This document shows, piece by piece, positions 18,786 to 28,351 of a stretch of DNA of 64,000 nucleotides. This DNA is from Pseudomonas capeferrum (GTDB lineage Bacteria > Pseudomonadota > Gammaproteobacteria > Pseudomonadales > Pseudomonadaceae), in assembly GCF_000731675.1 (NCBI RefSeq), contig NZ_JMIT01000001.1, positions 2,665,714 to 2,729,713 on the forward strand. The letters run 5' to 3'. The notes beneath the pieces were generated by a model that ran no database searches, was not told the origin of the DNA, and was given only the letters and a program-made list of their open reading frames with translations. The position numbers and the translations under genes are program-made. Position 1 is the stretch's first letter. Each line of letters opens with the position of its first letter.

Positions 18786-19083
18786 CAGGGTTCGCAATCA
18801 AGAGTGAGTATCAGCCCGTGGGCCTGTGCGGCACCGGGGGAACGTTGGCTGAACTCTAGAAAGGGCACCATCAATGTTTCGTGAAAAAGACGCCAACAAA
18901 ACAGTGAGCGGGCATCTTTATCACATTAAATGAAGTTCATTCAGCCGCCATTCAGCCAGGCAGGCGAAGCTTGGCGTACGGCTCACAGGGGGATGCGACA
19001 GCCTACCCCAGCCCCCCCTCGGCGCAAAGGCGACTATCCTCAAAAGTCAGGACCATTCGCCAACCCCCAAGAGAGGTGAAGAA

Positions 19084-19320
19084 ATGCCCGTTCCGCACGA
19101 TCTGCTCGCTGACCTGAACATCACTGCCGACGACTTCCAGATGCGCATTGACAAGGACCATGACCTGCACAAACTGCACAAGGAGTACAACGCCAAGGAC
19201 AAGGAAGTGCTGGCCGCCGAGGGCAACGCCAGCACCGATGACACCGTCACCCGTTTGCGCAAGGAGCGGCTGTTGATCAAGGACAAGATCGAACGCATCG
19301 TTCATCCGCCCAAAGCCTGA
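19084..19320 (+). CDS. DUF465 (YdcH-like) small protein
   Basis: 78 residues, largely helical and charged, with KDHDLHKLHKEYNAKDKEVL in the centre and RLRKERLLIKDKIERIV near the end, which define DUF465. Structures of the family are helical hairpins; no function is assigned. GAGAGGTGAAGAA supplies the ribosome site. It stands alone and is followed by a strong hairpin. Confidence 0.88.
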   Translation: MPVPHDLLADLNITADDFQMRIDKDHDLHKLHKEYNAKDKEVLAAEGNASTDDTVTRLRKERLLIKDKIERIVHPPKA

Positions 19321-19344
19321 CCCACACAACCTGAATTTGAATGC

Positions 19345-19383
19345 GCCGGCCTGTTCGCAGGGCAAACCCGCGAACAGGCCGGC
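19345..19383. terminator. Long hairpin between convergent genes
   Basis: GCCGGCCTGTTCGC and GCGAACAGGCCGGC form a perfect 14-bp stem with an 11-nt loop, between the DUF465 gene and the trans-sulfuration gene. The sequence is REP-related (CTGTTCGC...GGCAAACCC). Confidence 0.6.
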
Positions 19384-19388
19384 AACCC

Positions 19389-20561
19389 TCACACCGCTGC
19401 CGACGCCCGCAGCGCGCAGTCCAGGTCCTCGATCAGGTCGCGGTAGTCTTCGATCCCCACCGACAACCGCAGCAGGTTCTCACCGATCCCCATCTCGCCT
19501 TTCTGCTCCGGGCTCAGCGAGTTGTGCGACATGCTCCAGGAGTGGTTGATCATGCTTTCCACCCCGCCCAGCGAGTCGGCCAGCACAAAGATCTGCAAGG
19601 CCTCTACCAGGCGATTGAGCGCGGCCCGGTCGCCGCCCTTGACCTTCATTGCCACCACGGCCCCGCCCGCGCGCATCTGGCGCTTGCACAGGTCATGCTG
19701 CGGGTGGCTTTCAAGCCCCGGGTAATAGACCTGTTCGATCTGCGGGTGGCTTTCGAGAAAACGCGCCACCTGCAGGGCATTGGCGCACTGGCGCTCCATG
19801 CGCACATCCAGGGTCTTCAGGCCGCGCAGCGCCAGGTAGCAGTCGAACGGCCCCTGGATGGCCCCGACCGCCATGCTGATCTTGCGCAAACGCGCCAGCA
19901 GTGCGTCATTGGCCGCTACCACCACACCGCCGGTGAGGTCGGAGTGGCCGCCGATGTATTTGCTTGCCGAGTGCATCACCAGGTCCACGCCCAAGGTGAT
20001 CGGCCGCTGGTTCCAGGGCGAGCAGAAGGTGTTGTCGATGCAGGTGAGGATACCGCGCGCACGCGCCAGGTCGCAGACCGCCTTGATATCGACCAGGTGC
20101 AGCAGCGGGTTGGTCGGTGATTCTATCCAGATCAGCTGGGTTTGCGGGCGTATCGCCGCAGCCACGGCCTGCAGGTCGTTGAGGTCGACGTAGGTGGTGG
20201 TCAGCCCCGACGTATGGCTGCGGTAGTCCTCCAGGATACGGAAGGTGCCGCCATAGACACCGTTCATCACCACCACGTGGGCATCCTTGGGCAACAGTTC
20301 GAGCACCGTCGCGGTGGCGTTCACGCCAGAGGCACAAGCCACCGCGCCAACGCCTTCTTCCAGCGCCGCCACACAGCTCTCGTAGGCATGCCGGGTCGGG
20401 TTGCCGACACGGCTGTAGGCATACTCGGGGTTATCGTCGAGGCTGCGCTTGATGTAGGAACTGGCGGTATAGATGGGCGGGAAGATCGCGTTGTCGGCAA
20501 CGCTATGCTGTTCGCCGGCGTGGATGGTGCGGGTGGCGAAATTACGCGGCTTGTCGGACAT
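19389..20561 (-). CDS. Cys/Met metabolism PLP-dependent enzyme (trans-sulfuration family)
   Basis: About 390 residues. The PLP Lys lies in MHSASKYIGGHSDLTGG, the cofactor ring contact in CIDNTFCSPWNQ, and YSRVGNPTRHAYESCVAALE is the N-terminal hallmark. These enzymes include cystathionine gamma-synthase, cystathionine gamma-lyase and methionine gamma-lyase; which one cannot be told from sequence. The divergent Lrp-family gene 140 nt away is likely its regulator and suggests a degradative, amino-acid-inducible role. The ATG at 20561 (MSDKPRNFATRTIH) is preferred; ATG 20573 is an alternative. Confidence 0.9.
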   Translation of the reverse strand: MSDKPRNFATRTIHAGEQHSVADNAIFPPIYTASSYIKRSLDDNPEYAYSRVGNPTRHAYESCVAALEEGVGAVACASGVNATATVLELLPKDAHVVVMNGVYGGTFRILEDYRSHTSGLTTTYVDLNDLQAVAAAIRPQTQLIWIESPTNPLLHLVDIKAVCDLARARGILTCIDNTFCSPWNQRPITLGVDLVMHSASKYIGGHSDLTGGVVVAANDALLARLRKISMAVGAIQGPFDCYLALRGLKTLDVRMERQCANALQVARFLESHPQIEQVYYPGLESHPQHDLCKRQMRAGGAVVAMKVKGGDRAALNRLVEALQIFVLADSLGGVESMINHSWSMSHNSLSPEQKGEMGIGENLLRLSVGIEDYRDLIEDLDCALRASAAV

Positions 20562-20701
20562 GATCCGGTCCATTGACTGAATAGAGCCTGCAACTATCGC
20601 ACAACCGCCGCGCTCGGCAAGGGCGCGCAGCAAGGGGGATTAATTTCCTGCATTCTGGCGTAATCTGGAGAAGAATTTTCTACAGCCAGCCTTCTATCGA
20701 T

Positions 20702-21163
20702 ATGGACAGTTTCGACCAGCACATCCTCACCCTGCTCCAACGCGACGCGTCGGTTTCCCTCAAGGACCTGGCCGAGGCGGTCAACCTGTCGACCACGCCC
20801 TGCTGGAAGCGGGTCAAGCGCCTGGAAGAAGACGGCTACATCGTCGGCCGTGTCGCGTTGCTCGACCCCACGCGCCTGGGGCTGGGCCTGACCGTGTTCG
20901 TCCAGCTCAAGACCCAGCGCCACGACAGCGCCTGGCTGGAGCAATTCGCCGCCACCGTGACCAGTTTCGAAGAGGTGATGGAGTTCTACCGCATGTCCGG
21001 GGACTGGGACTACATGCTGCGGGTGGTGGTGGGTGATATCGCCGCCTATGACCGGTTCTACAAGAAGCTGATCACTCGCACGGATGGGCTTTCCAACATC
21101 ACCTCGAGTTTTGCCATGGAGCAGATGAAGTACACCACGGCGTACCCCGTGCACCGCCCCTGA
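20702..21163 (+). CDS. Lrp/AsnC-family transcriptional regulator
   Basis: 153 residues. N-terminal helix-turn-helix (residues 5-55: DQHILTLLQRDASVSLKDLA, then TTPCWKRVKRLEEDGYI), then the RAM ligand-binding domain (about 70-145), with the family's MSGDWDYMLRVVVGD. It is divergent from the PLP enzyme gene, an arrangement usual for Lrp-type local regulators that answer to the enzyme's amino-acid substrate. Confidence 0.92.
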   Translation: MDSFDQHILTLLQRDASVSLKDLAEAVNLSTTPCWKRVKRLEEDGYIVGRVALLDPTRLGLGLTVFVQLKTQRHDSAWLEQFAATVTSFEEVMEFYRMSGDWDYMLRVVVGDIAAYDRFYKKLITRTDGLSNITSSFAMEQMKYTTAYPVHRP

Positions 21164-21194
21164 CGGGATGCTGGAGGCCCTTCCAGGCCACCGA

Positions 21195-23525
21195 TCAATC
21201 CGCCGCCAACACCGCCTCGATCCGGTTCCCGGCCTTGGCCTTCTCTAGCTTGATGGCCACAAACTTCGACGTCGGCGTATACGTCCCCTCGCCATAACTC
21301 TCCAGCGGCACCAACGGATTGGTCTCCGGGTAATAGGCCGCCGCCTGCCCCTCGGGCACGTCATACGCCACCAGGCGGAACCCCGACACCCGCCGCTCGC
21401 GACCATCCTCCCACAGCGACACCAGGTCAACATGCTCGCCGGGCTCAAAGCCCAGGCGGCGAATGTCGGCCTCATTGACGAAGACCACCTCGCGCAGGCC
21501 GAACACCCCGCGGTAGCGGTCGTCCAGGCCATACAGCGTGGTGTTGTACTGGTCGTGCGAACGCAAGGTCTGCAGGATCAGGTCCGGTTTGTCGCCACGG
21601 GCCAGCACCTGGGCATTGACCAGTTGCTCCGGCAACTGGCTGGCACTGAAACGCGCCTTGCCGGTCGCGGTGCGCCAGTTGCGATCCGCCGCATTGTTGC
21701 CCAGGTGGAACCCACCCGGGTGCTGCAGGCGCGCATTGAAGTCGGCAAAACCCGGGATCACGTCAGCGATCATGCTGCGGATGCGGCCGTAGTCGGCAAT
21801 GGCGTATTCCCAGTCGATCGGCTTCTTGCCCAAGGTCGCCTGGGCCATGCCGGCAACGATCGCCGGCTCCGAACGCAGGTGCGGCGAACGTGGGCGCAGC
21901 TGGCCGTGGGAGATGTGCACCATGCTGAAGGTGTCCTCCACGGTGACACCCTGCGGCCCGCTGGCCTGCAGGTCGATTTCGGTACGGCCCAGGCACGGCA
22001 GAATCAGCGCATCGCGGCCGGTGACCAGGTGCGAGCGGTTGAGCTTGGTGGAAATCTGCACGGTCAGTGCGCAATTGCGCAGGGCCGCATGAGTGCGCGG
22101 GGTGTCCGGCGTGGCCTGGGCGAAGTTGCCGCCCAGGGCGATGAAGACCTTGGCCTGCCCTTCTTCCATGGCTTTGATCGCCAGCACCGCGTTATGCCCG
22201 TGGGCACGTGGCACACGGAACTGGAAGCGTTCTTCCAGGGCGTCGAGCAAGCCGGCCTTGGGCTTCTCGTCGATGCCCATGGTGCGGTCGCCTTGCACGT
22301 TGCTATGGCCACGCACCGGCGACAGGCCGGCACCCGGTTTGCCCACGTTGCCGCGCAGCAGCTGCAGGTTGACGATTTCCTGCACGGTGGCCACCGAATG
22401 GCGGTGCTGGGTGATGCCCATGGCCCAGCACATGATGACCCGTTCGGCCTTGCGGTACATGCGCGCGGCCAACTCGATCTCGGCCTGGGTCAGCCCCGAC
22501 TGCTCGACGATATGCGCCCAGGCGGTGGCATCCACCGCCGCCAGGTAGGCATCGACGCCACTGGTGTGCTCGACGATGAAGGCATGGTCGAACACGGCCG
22601 GCTCACCCTTGGCCTGGGCCTCGCGCTCCCACTGCAGCAGGTACTTGGCGATGCCGCGCATGGCCGCCATGTCGCCGCCCAGGGCCGGGCGGAAGTAAGC
22701 GGTGTTGGTCGGCTCGGAGCCGTTGCTGAGCATCTCGAATGGGTGCTGCGGGTGCTGGAACCGTTCCAGGCCACGCTCTTTCAGCGGGTTGAAGCAGACC
22801 ACCTGGGCGCCCCGCTTGACCGCCTCGCGCAGCGGTTCGAGCATGCGCGGGTGGTTGGTGCCGGGGTTCTGGCCGATGACGAAGATGGCGTCGGCCAGCT
22901 CCAGGTCATGGAACACCACCGTGCCCTTGCCCACGCCGAGGGTTTCCGACATGCCCACCCCGCTGGCCTCGTGGCACATGTTCGAGCAGTCGGGGAAGTT
23001 GTTGGTGCCGTAGGCGCGGACGAACAGTTGGTACAGGAACGCCGCTTCGTTGCTGGCCCGCCCCGAGGTGTAGAACTCGGCCTGATCGGGCGAGTCCAGT
23101 GCCTGCAGGTGCTGGGCGATCAGGGCGAAGGCGTCTTCCCAGGAGGTTTCGACGTAGTGGTCGGTGGCCGCGTCGTAGCGCATCGGGTGGGTCAGCCGGC
23201 CTTGGAATTCGAGCCAGTAGTCGGTCTGCTCGGCCAGCGCGCTGACGCTGTATTTGGCGAAGAATGCCGGGTCTACCGAGCGGCCGGTAGCCTCCCAGTT
23301 GACCGCCTTGGCGCCGTTCTCGCAGAACTTGACCATGTCGTTTTCCGGCGACTCGCCCCAGGCGCAGCCTGGGCAGTCGAAGCCGCCGTTCTGGTTGGTC
23401 TTGAGCATGGCCCGCAGGTTCTTGAAGGCGTTTTCGCTGCCCAGCCAGCTTTTGGTCACGCTCTTGAGCGCACCCCAGCCGGCGGCGGCGCCTTTGTAGT
23501 CCCTGATGTGTTCGTCCTGGCTCAT
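21195..23525 (-). CDS. FdhF/YdeP-family molybdopterin oxidoreductase
   Basis: About 776 residues. It has the molybdopterin fold but no classical N-terminal four-Cys 4Fe-4S motif; instead [14 protein letters not shown] lies near residue 49, as in YdeP-type proteins. MGDG-binding stretches include [20 protein letters not shown] and [16 protein letters not shown]. The C-terminal dinucleotide domain is present ([20 protein letters not shown]). Related to formate dehydrogenase alpha subunits; the real substrate is unknown. Its neighbours moaA and moaB make cofactor, and a shared promoter block links it with moaB. ATG 23525 is used, with GAGG 12 nt upstream; GTG 23540 is possible. Confidence 0.88.
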   Translation of the reverse strand: MSQDEHIRDYKGAAAGWGALKSVTKSWLGSENAFKNLRAMLKTNQNGGFDCPGCAWGESPENDMVKFCENGAKAVNWEATGRSVDPAFFAKYSVSALAEQTDYWLEFQGRLTHPMRYDAATDHYVETSWEDAFALIAQHLQALDSPDQAEFYTSGRASNEAAFLYQLFVRAYGTNNFPDCSNMCHEASGVGMSETLGVGKGTVVFHDLELADAIFVIGQNPGTNHPRMLEPLREAVKRGAQVVCFNPLKERGLERFQHPQHPFEMLSNGSEPTNTAYFRPALGGDMAAMRGIAKYLLQWEREAQAKGEPAVFDHAFIVEHTSGVDAYLAAVDATAWAHIVEQSGLTQAEIELAARMYRKAERVIMCWAMGITQHRHSVATVQEIVNLQLLRGNVGKPGAGLSPVRGHSNVQGDRTMGIDEKPKAGLLDALEERFQFRVPRAHGHNAVLAIKAMEEGQAKVFIALGGNFAQATPDTPRTHAALRNCALTVQISTKLNRSHLVTGRDALILPCLGRTEIDLQASGPQGVTVEDTFSMVHISHGQLRPRSPHLRSEPAIVAGMAQATLGKKPIDWEYAIADYGRIRSMIADVIPGFADFNARLQHPGGFHLGNNAADRNWRTATGKARFSASQLPEQLVNAQVLARGDKPDLILQTLRSHDQYNTTLYGLDDRYRGVFGLREVVFVNEADIRRLGFEPGEHVDLVSLWEDGRERRVSGFRLVAYDVPEGQAAAYYPETNPLVPLESYGEGTYTPTSKFVAIKLEKAKAGNRIEAVLAAD

Positions 23526-23574
23526 GCGGTGAATCCTCACGCTCGGTGTTTTTTCCAGACTATTGAGCGTGGGG

Positions 23575-23622
23575 TGGGGGCGTCCAATCGAAAGATCTTA
23601 CGGCGTGATAAGCCGTTTCGAT
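23575..23622 (-). promoter_or_regulatory. fdhF promoter/LysR-type operator (copy 1 of shared block)
   Basis: On the minus strand the block reads, from upstream, ATC-N17-GAT (ATCACGCCG...TTTCGAT, 23587-23609), then TTGGAC as a -35 (within 23575-23591), then after 17 nt AATAGT as a -10. The 17 nt at 23575-23591 are identical to those upstream of moaB at 26282-26298, and both end about 48 nt from the respective start codon. The region 23587-23622 also has perfect outer arms ATCGAAA / TTTCGAT with inner ACGGC / GCCGT. Confidence 0.6.
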
Positions 23623-23744
23623 CATGGGGGGCTGGCCCAGCAGCCGTGATAGAGCATATTGATCATTCGGTCGGGGAAAGCAATTTGACGGGGGTGCACC
23701 CAGGTTATAGCTTGGAGATGAGTCCAACCCATTCGAGCACAATC

Positions 23745-24749
23745 GTGGAACAGAACAGCCGGGCCCTGATCGACGGCTTCAACCGGAAAATCGACTACCT
23801 GCGTATGTCGGTCACCGACCGCTGCGACTTCCGCTGCGTCTACTGCATGGCCGAAGACATGCAGTTTCTGCCACGCCAGCAGATCCTCAGCCTCGAAGAA
23901 CTGTTCCAGGTGGCCGAGCGCTTCGTCGCCCTGGGCACCCGCAAAATCCGCCTGACCGGGGGCGAGCCGCTGGTACGCCAGGGCATCGTCGAGCTGTGTG
24001 GGCGCATCGCCGCCCTGCCCGGCCTGCGCGAACTGTGCCTGACCAGCAACGGCTCGCAGCTCGGGCGCCTGGCCCAGCCGCTGTTCGACGCCGGCGTATC
24101 GCGCCTGAACATCAGCCTCGACAGCCTGGACGCCGGGCGCTTCAAGCAGCTGACCCGCACCGGCGACCTCAACCAGGTCATCGCCGGCATCGACGCCGCA
24201 CGCAAGGCAGGCTTTGAAAAGACCAAACTCAACTGCGTGGTGCTCAAAGGCCGCAACGATGACGAGCTGGTCGACCTGGTGCGCTTTGCCATCGACCGCG
24301 AGCTGGACATCACCTTCATCGAAGAAATGCCCCTGGGTGAAATCAGCGAACACCAGCGCGGTGAGTCGTTCTACTCCAGCGACCAGGTGCGTGACCGCCT
24401 GGCCGAGCAGTTCACCCTGATCGAGTCCACCGAGTCGTCCCAAGGCCCGGCCCGTTACTGGCGCCTGGCCGAAGCGGCACACACCCGGGTGGGCTTCATT
24501 TCGCCGCACAGCCACAACTTCTGCGCCACTTGCAACCGCGTGCGCCTGACCGTCGAAGGCCGCCTGCTGCTGTGCCTGGGCAACGAGCATTCGGTGGACC
24601 TGAAACAGGTCCTGCGTGCCCACCCTGGCGATGCCGCGCGGCTGGAAAAAGCCATCCGCGACTCGCTGCACCTCAAGCCCTACCGCCATCACTTCGAAGT
24701 GGGCGGTGAGGTGCAGATTCTGCGCTTCATGAACATGACCGGCGGCTGA
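23745..24749 (+). CDS. moaA: GTP 3',8-cyclase MoaA
   Basis: A radical-SAM enzyme that starts molybdenum cofactor synthesis by converting GTP to 3',8-cyclo-H2GTP. Seen: the SAM cluster CDFRCVYC (CX3CX2C) near residue 28, GGEP in [12 protein letters not shown], the C-terminal cluster CATCNRVRL...LLLC (CX2CX13C) and the required terminal Gly-Gly. The GTG at 23745 gives 334 residues beginning [12 protein letters not shown]; an ATG at 23718 would add nine residues and has GGAG too close for use. The apparent 1105-residue frame is this gene fused to antisense fdhF sequence. The bestrophin gene follows 20 nt later. Confidence 0.92.
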   Translation: MEQNSRALIDGFNRKIDYLRMSVTDRCDFRCVYCMAEDMQFLPRQQILSLEELFQVAERFVALGTRKIRLTGGEPLVRQGIVELCGRIAALPGLRELCLTSNGSQLGRLAQPLFDAGVSRLNISLDSLDAGRFKQLTRTGDLNQVIAGIDAARKAGFEKTKLNCVVLKGRNDDELVDLVRFAIDRELDITFIEEMPLGEISEHQRGESFYSSDQVRDRLAEQFTLIESTESSQGPARYWRLAEAAHTRVGFISPHSHNFCATCNRVRLTVEGRLLLCLGNEHSVDLKQVLRAHPGDAARLEKAIRDSLHLKPYRHHFEVGGEVQILRFMNMTGG

Positions 24750-24769
24750 TTGGCTGCCTCTGGATTTCC

Positions 24770-25669
24770 ATGATCGTCCACCCCCGCCCCGATGTGCTGC
24801 GCGTGCTGTTCACCCTCAAGGGTTCGATCGTCAAGCGCATTGCCCTGCGCTGCCTGATGGTCACCGTGCTGGCCGCGCTGATCGTGCTGGTCGAGCGGCA
24901 TTTCCCGGCGTTCTTCTACCCGGTCAGCGCCACTCCGTTCACCTTGCTCGGCCTGTCGCTGTCGATTTTCATGAGTTTTCGCAACAACGCCTGCTACGAC
25001 CGCTGGTGGGAGGGCCGCAAGGCCTGGGGCAAGCTGATCATCGAGACCCGTTCATTCGTGCGCGAGAGTGTGGTGATCGCCGACCCGGCGCTGCGTGCCG
25101 AGCTGCTGCGCAACCTGTGCGGCTTTGCCCATGCGCTCAATGCCCGGCTGCGCAACGAGGATGACCTGGCCGCTGCCCGACCTTGGCTGGCCAGCCCGGC
25201 TGCAATCAGCCCGCATAACGTGTGCAACAGCATCCTGAGCGAGATTGGCGGGCACTGTTCGCGGCTGGCCGAGCAACAACAGATCAGCGATTGGCGCTAC
25301 AGCGTGCTGGAGCAGCGCCTGGTGGGCCTGTCGGAAGTACAGGCCACCTGCGAACGCATCAAGGGCACGCCGCTGCCGTTCCCCTACACCCTGTTGCTGC
25401 ATCGCACCATCTACATCTTCTGCCTGCTGCTGCCGTTCGCCTTGGCCGAACCGCTGGGCTGGCTGGCGCCCTTGTTCACCACCATCGTCGGGTATACGTT
25501 TTTCGGGCTGGATGCGATTGGCAATGAGCTGGAAGACCCGTTCGGGCGGGATGAGAACGACCTGCCCACCGATGCGCTGGTGCGTACCGTGGAGCGCGAT
25601 GTGCTGGCGGGGTTGGGGGTAACGCCACTGCCACCGGCTTTGGAGCCGGTGGGGTATGTATTGAGCTGA
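24770..25669 (+). CDS. Bestrophin-like channel protein (UPF0187, YneE)
   Basis: 299 residues with hydrophobic segments at the N-terminus (RCLMVTVLAALIVLVERHF) and FTLLGLSLSIFMSFRNNACYDRWWEGRKAWG, which is the family signature, plus two C-terminal segments (TIYIFCLLLPFALAEPLGWL; TTIVGYTFFGLDAIGNELEDPFG). Bacterial bestrophins form pentameric ion channels. It follows moaA by 20 nt and is likely co-transcribed, but a link to molybdenum metabolism is only suggested by position. Confidence 0.9.
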   Translation: MIVHPRPDVLRVLFTLKGSIVKRIALRCLMVTVLAALIVLVERHFPAFFYPVSATPFTLLGLSLSIFMSFRNNACYDRWWEGRKAWGKLIIETRSFVRESVVIADPALRAELLRNLCGFAHALNARLRNEDDLAAARPWLASPAAISPHNVCNSILSEIGGHCSRLAEQQQISDWRYSVLEQRLVGLSEVQATCERIKGTPLPFPYTLLLHRTIYIFCLLLPFALAEPLGWLAPLFTTIVGYTFFGLDAIGNELEDPFGRDENDLPTDALVRTVERDVLAGLGVTPLPPALEPVGYVLS

Positions 25670-25694
25670 GGGTTTTCTGCTTTCTGGCTGGCCG

Positions 25695-26234
25695 TTACCC
25701 TCGGCTGGCACAAGCCTCGACGGGCTTCAGGTGCGGCACGAAATTGCACGGCCGGTGCCGCGCATCCAGCTGCTCCGCCAGGATCCCTTCCCATGCCGTG
25801 CGGCACGCGCCGGTGGAGCCCGGCAGGCAGCACACCAGGGTACCGTTGGCCAATCCGGCCAAAGCGCGGCTCTGAACGGTCGAGGTGCCGATATCGAGAA
25901 TCGACAACGCCCGGAACAGTTCGCCAAAGCCATCAATACGTTTGTCCAGCAGGCATTCAACCGCTTCCGGCGTACTGTCACGCCCGGTAAAGCCGGTGCC
26001 GCCGGTGATCAGCACCACCTGCACCTGCTCCTCGGCAATCCAGGTAGCGACCTGGGCGCGGATCTTGTACAGGTCGTCCTTGAGCAACGCCCGTGCCACC
26101 AGGCGGTGGCCGATCTCCACCGAGCGGCTGGCCAGCAGCTCGCCGGAGGTGTCGTTGTCGTAGGTGCGGGTGTCGCTGACGGTCAGCACGGCGATATTGA
26201 GCGGTACGAAGACCGCGTCGGGTTTGACGCTCAC
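25695..26234 (-). CDS. moaB: Molybdenum cofactor biosynthesis protein B
   Basis: 179 residues of the MoaB/Mog fold. LTVSDTRTYDNDTSGELLA near residue 18, VLITGGTGFTGRDSTPEAV near 75 and CLPGSTGACRTAWEGIL near 135 form the molybdopterin-binding site. It probably adenylylates molybdopterin or supports that step. It is monocistronic on the minus strand, convergent with the bestrophin gene and divergent from the LysR regulator, and carries the same promoter block as fdhF. Confidence 0.93.
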   Translation of the reverse strand: MSVKPDAVFVPLNIAVLTVSDTRTYDNDTSGELLASRSVEIGHRLVARALLKDDLYKIRAQVATWIAEEQVQVVLITGGTGFTGRDSTPEAVECLLDKRIDGFGELFRALSILDIGTSTVQSRALAGLANGTLVCCLPGSTGACRTAWEGILAEQLDARHRPCNFVPHLKPVEACASRG

Positions 26235-26281
26235 GTGGGCTACTCCTGAAAGGGCATTGTCACCACGCTAGAGGCATGGCC

Positions 26282-26320
26282 TGGGGGCGTCCAATCGATA
26301 TGGCGTACCGGGTGATCAAT
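26282..26320 (-). promoter_or_regulatory. moaB promoter/LysR-type operator (copy 2 of shared block)
   Basis: Minus strand: ATC-N17-GAT (ATCACCCGG...ATATCGAT, 26294-26316) followed by the block TCGATTGGACGCCCCCA (26282-26298), which contains the likely -35 TTGGAC. It is 17/17 identical to the fdhF copy; about 16 of 23 operator positions also match. It lies between moaB and the LysR gene, the classic place for a LysR-type site. Confidence 0.6.
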
Positions 26321-26374
26321 GACATCTATCGCTGACTTGGTTAAGGTCAGCACAACCAGACGCCAGGCACTCCC

Positions 26375-27262
26375 ATGGACATCAAGCAACTCAAGTTCCT
26401 CATCGCGCTCGACCAGACCCGCCACTTCGGCCAGGCCGCAGCGCTGTGCCACATCACCCAGCCGACGCTGTCGATGCGCCTGCGCAACCTGGAAGACGAA
26501 CTGGACCTGGTGCTGGTCAAGCGCGGACAGCGCTTCGAAGGGTTTACCGAGGCCGGCGAACGCATCCTGGCCTGGGCTCGCACCCTACTGGCCGCCCACG
26601 ACGGCCTGCAGGCCGAAGCCGCCAGTTGCCGTGGCCAGGTGGTCGGTAGCCTGCGCCTGGGCACGGTGCCGCTGGCCAGCTTCAACCCGATGCAATTGCT
26701 GCTGCCACTGCGCGAAAAATACCCCGAGCTGCAGTTTCAGCTCAGCTCGCACAGCACCGAACAGATCATGGATGGCCTGAGCCGCAACCAGCTCGACCTG
26801 GGCATCTGCTACCTGGACCAGGTCAACGCCAGTTTCTTCGAAGTGATCGAGCTGGGCACCACCACCATGGGCCTGCTGCACGACACCCGGCACTTCCAGT
26901 TCGAGGCCGACAGCCTGCGCTGGGAGGAGCTCGGCGAGATCCCCCTGGGCCTGCTGAGCAAAGGCATGCACTACCGTCAGTCGCTGGACCTGAGTTTTCG
27001 CAGCCGCAGCCTGGAGCCCAACGCCGTGCTGGAAAGCGACTCAAGCTTCCAGCTGATCCAGGCCATCAACACCGGCGTGTGCTGCGCGATCATGCCACTC
27101 GATTGCGGGCTGGAAGACTTGAGCGACCACATGCGCATACTGCCCATCGTCGATGCCAGCATCCACAGCCCGGTGGGCCTGCTGCTGCGCCGCAGCGAGC
27201 CACGTTCGGCAATTGCCGAGCAGTGCTTTGACGAGGCCCGTGCCCTGTTTCAAGCCCCCTGA
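26375..27262 (+). CDS. LysR-family transcriptional regulator
   Basis: 295 residues. N-terminal HTH (MDIKQLKFLIALDQTRHFGQ; ITQPTLSMRLRNLEDELDLVLV), linker helix, then a periplasmic-binding-like effector domain beginning near residue 90 (GSLRLGTVPLASFNPMQLLL). The divergent target is moaB. Given the duplicated promoter block it probably activates fdhF as well. The effector is unknown. Its 3' end overlaps the convergent AraC-type gene by 13 nt. Confidence 0.92.
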   Translation: MDIKQLKFLIALDQTRHFGQAAALCHITQPTLSMRLRNLEDELDLVLVKRGQRFEGFTEAGERILAWARTLLAAHDGLQAEAASCRGQVVGSLRLGTVPLASFNPMQLLLPLREKYPELQFQLSSHSTEQIMDGLSRNQLDLGICYLDQVNASFFEVIELGTTTMGLLHDTRHFQFEADSLRWEELGEIPLGLLSKGMHYRQSLDLSFRSRSLEPNAVLESDSSFQLIQAINTGVCCAIMPLDCGLEDLSDHMRILPIVDASIHSPVGLLLRRSEPRSAIAEQCFDEARALFQAP

Positions 27263-28032
27263 GCCGCCGTCGCCTGGCGGTACTGGCGCGGGGTGAAGCC
27301 GGTCAGTTGCTTGAACTGCCGGCTGAAGGCGCTGTGGTCGGTGTAGCCGCAGCGCATCGCCACGTCGGTGATCGGCAGGTCCGAATGCAGCAAGCGATGG
27401 GCATGCTCCAGGCGCGCTTTGTGGATCATCTGCCGCGGCGTGAGGTGGAACACCCGCTTGCAATAGCGCTCCAGTTGCGCCACGGAAATACCCGCGATGC
27501 GGGTCAGTTCACCCATGCTGATCGGCTGGTGAAAGTGCTGGCGAATATGCTCATCCACGGCGGCCAGGCGCTGGTAAGCGGGATGGGTGTCGGCGGCTGA
27601 CTGCAGGTCGACCGAGATGCCCACCAAGCCGATGATGGCGCCTTGCGGGTTATACAGCGGCCGCTTGTGGGTCAGGCACCAACCGGGCTCGCGGCTGCCG
27701 TACAGGTGCAGTTCGAGCTGGTCTTGCAGCACCAGGCCATCTTTGAGTACGCGGCGGTCCTGCTCGGTGTAGCCGGGGCCCAGTTGCGCCGGGAAGACTT
27801 CGGCGCTGGTCTTGCCCAGCAACGGCTGCAGGCGCTTGAGGCCACAGCGCTGGACCAAGGTGTCGTTGGCCAGCACGTAGCGGGCGTCGGGGTCCTTGAT
27901 GAAGATCGCGGCGTTGGGGATGGCGTCGAGGATCGGCAGCAGCAGGGAGACCCCGGCGAGCAGCGCCTCCAGGGTGGCGGGGCGGTGCGGGTCGAAGCAC
28001 TGATACAAGGTTGCCAGGGGGTGATCTGTCAT
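27250..28032 (-). CDS. PAS-AraC transcriptional regulator of hydroxyproline catabolism (LhpR-like)
   Basis: 260 residues: a PAS domain (about 30-150; PNAAIFIKDPDARYVLANDT and NPQGAIIGLVGISVDLQ) and a C-terminal AraC HTH pair (about 165-255; ISMGELTRIAGISVAQLERY and DVAMRCGYTDHSAFSRQFKQ). It is divergent from the permease that starts the hydroxyproline genes, which is the position of the P. putida regulator of this pathway. A PAS sensor with AraC output suggests direct detection of a small ligand. Confidence 0.88.
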   Translation of the reverse strand: MTDHPLATLYQCFDPHRPATLEALLAGVSLLLPILDAIPNAAIFIKDPDARYVLANDTLVQRCGLKRLQPLLGKTSAEVFPAQLGPGYTEQDRRVLKDGLVLQDQLELHLYGSREPGWCLTHKRPLYNPQGAIIGLVGISVDLQSAADTHPAYQRLAAVDEHIRQHFHQPISMGELTRIAGISVAQLERYCKRVFHLTPRQMIHKARLEHAHRLLHSDLPITDVAMRCGYTDHSAFSRQFKQLTGFTPRQYRQATAAQGA

Positions 28033-28063
28033 CTCGCTTCTCGGGGGCGACGCTATTGACCAC

Positions 28064-28095
28064 CTGTGGGAGCGGGCTTGCCCCGCGAAGGCGCC
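28064..28095. repeat. Single REP in the 28033-28351 gap
   Basis: CTGTGGGAGCGGGCTTGCCC followed by CGCGAAGGCGCCAG is one P. putida REP. It sits in the 319-nt intergenic region between the regulator and the permease; the remainder should hold both promoters and the regulator's operator, but no clear repeat was identified there. Confidence 0.75.
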
Positions 28096-28351
28096 AGAAG
28101 CGTCACTGCTCCTCGCCAGCCCACAGCCGGTATGGCTTCCAGCCTATCCGCCCGCCCCCGCCAGCCGCCAGCTTTTTCTGCAACTGTGCCGATTTCGTCA
28201 TCCCCCTTGCAGAAAACCATCAAGAACCGACGCCCCGATCGGTCCACTCTATGCCCCACGCAAGCCGCCCAAGACCTACAAGAGCGCGGCCCAAAAGCCG
28301 CATCTCGTGACATCAGACCTGCCTATCCAAAACCTACAAAAAGGCGCACCC

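Noticed and set aside
15993..18884. 963-residue plus-strand reading frame
   Set aside because: It runs antisense over rnd and the phosphoethanolamine transferase, both with full catalytic motifs; it shows no domain itself.
21432..24749. 1105-residue plus-strand reading frame
   Set aside because: Its first two thirds are antisense to the FdhF/YdeP gene, a common artefact in GC-rich DNA; only the last 334 residues are real (MoaA).
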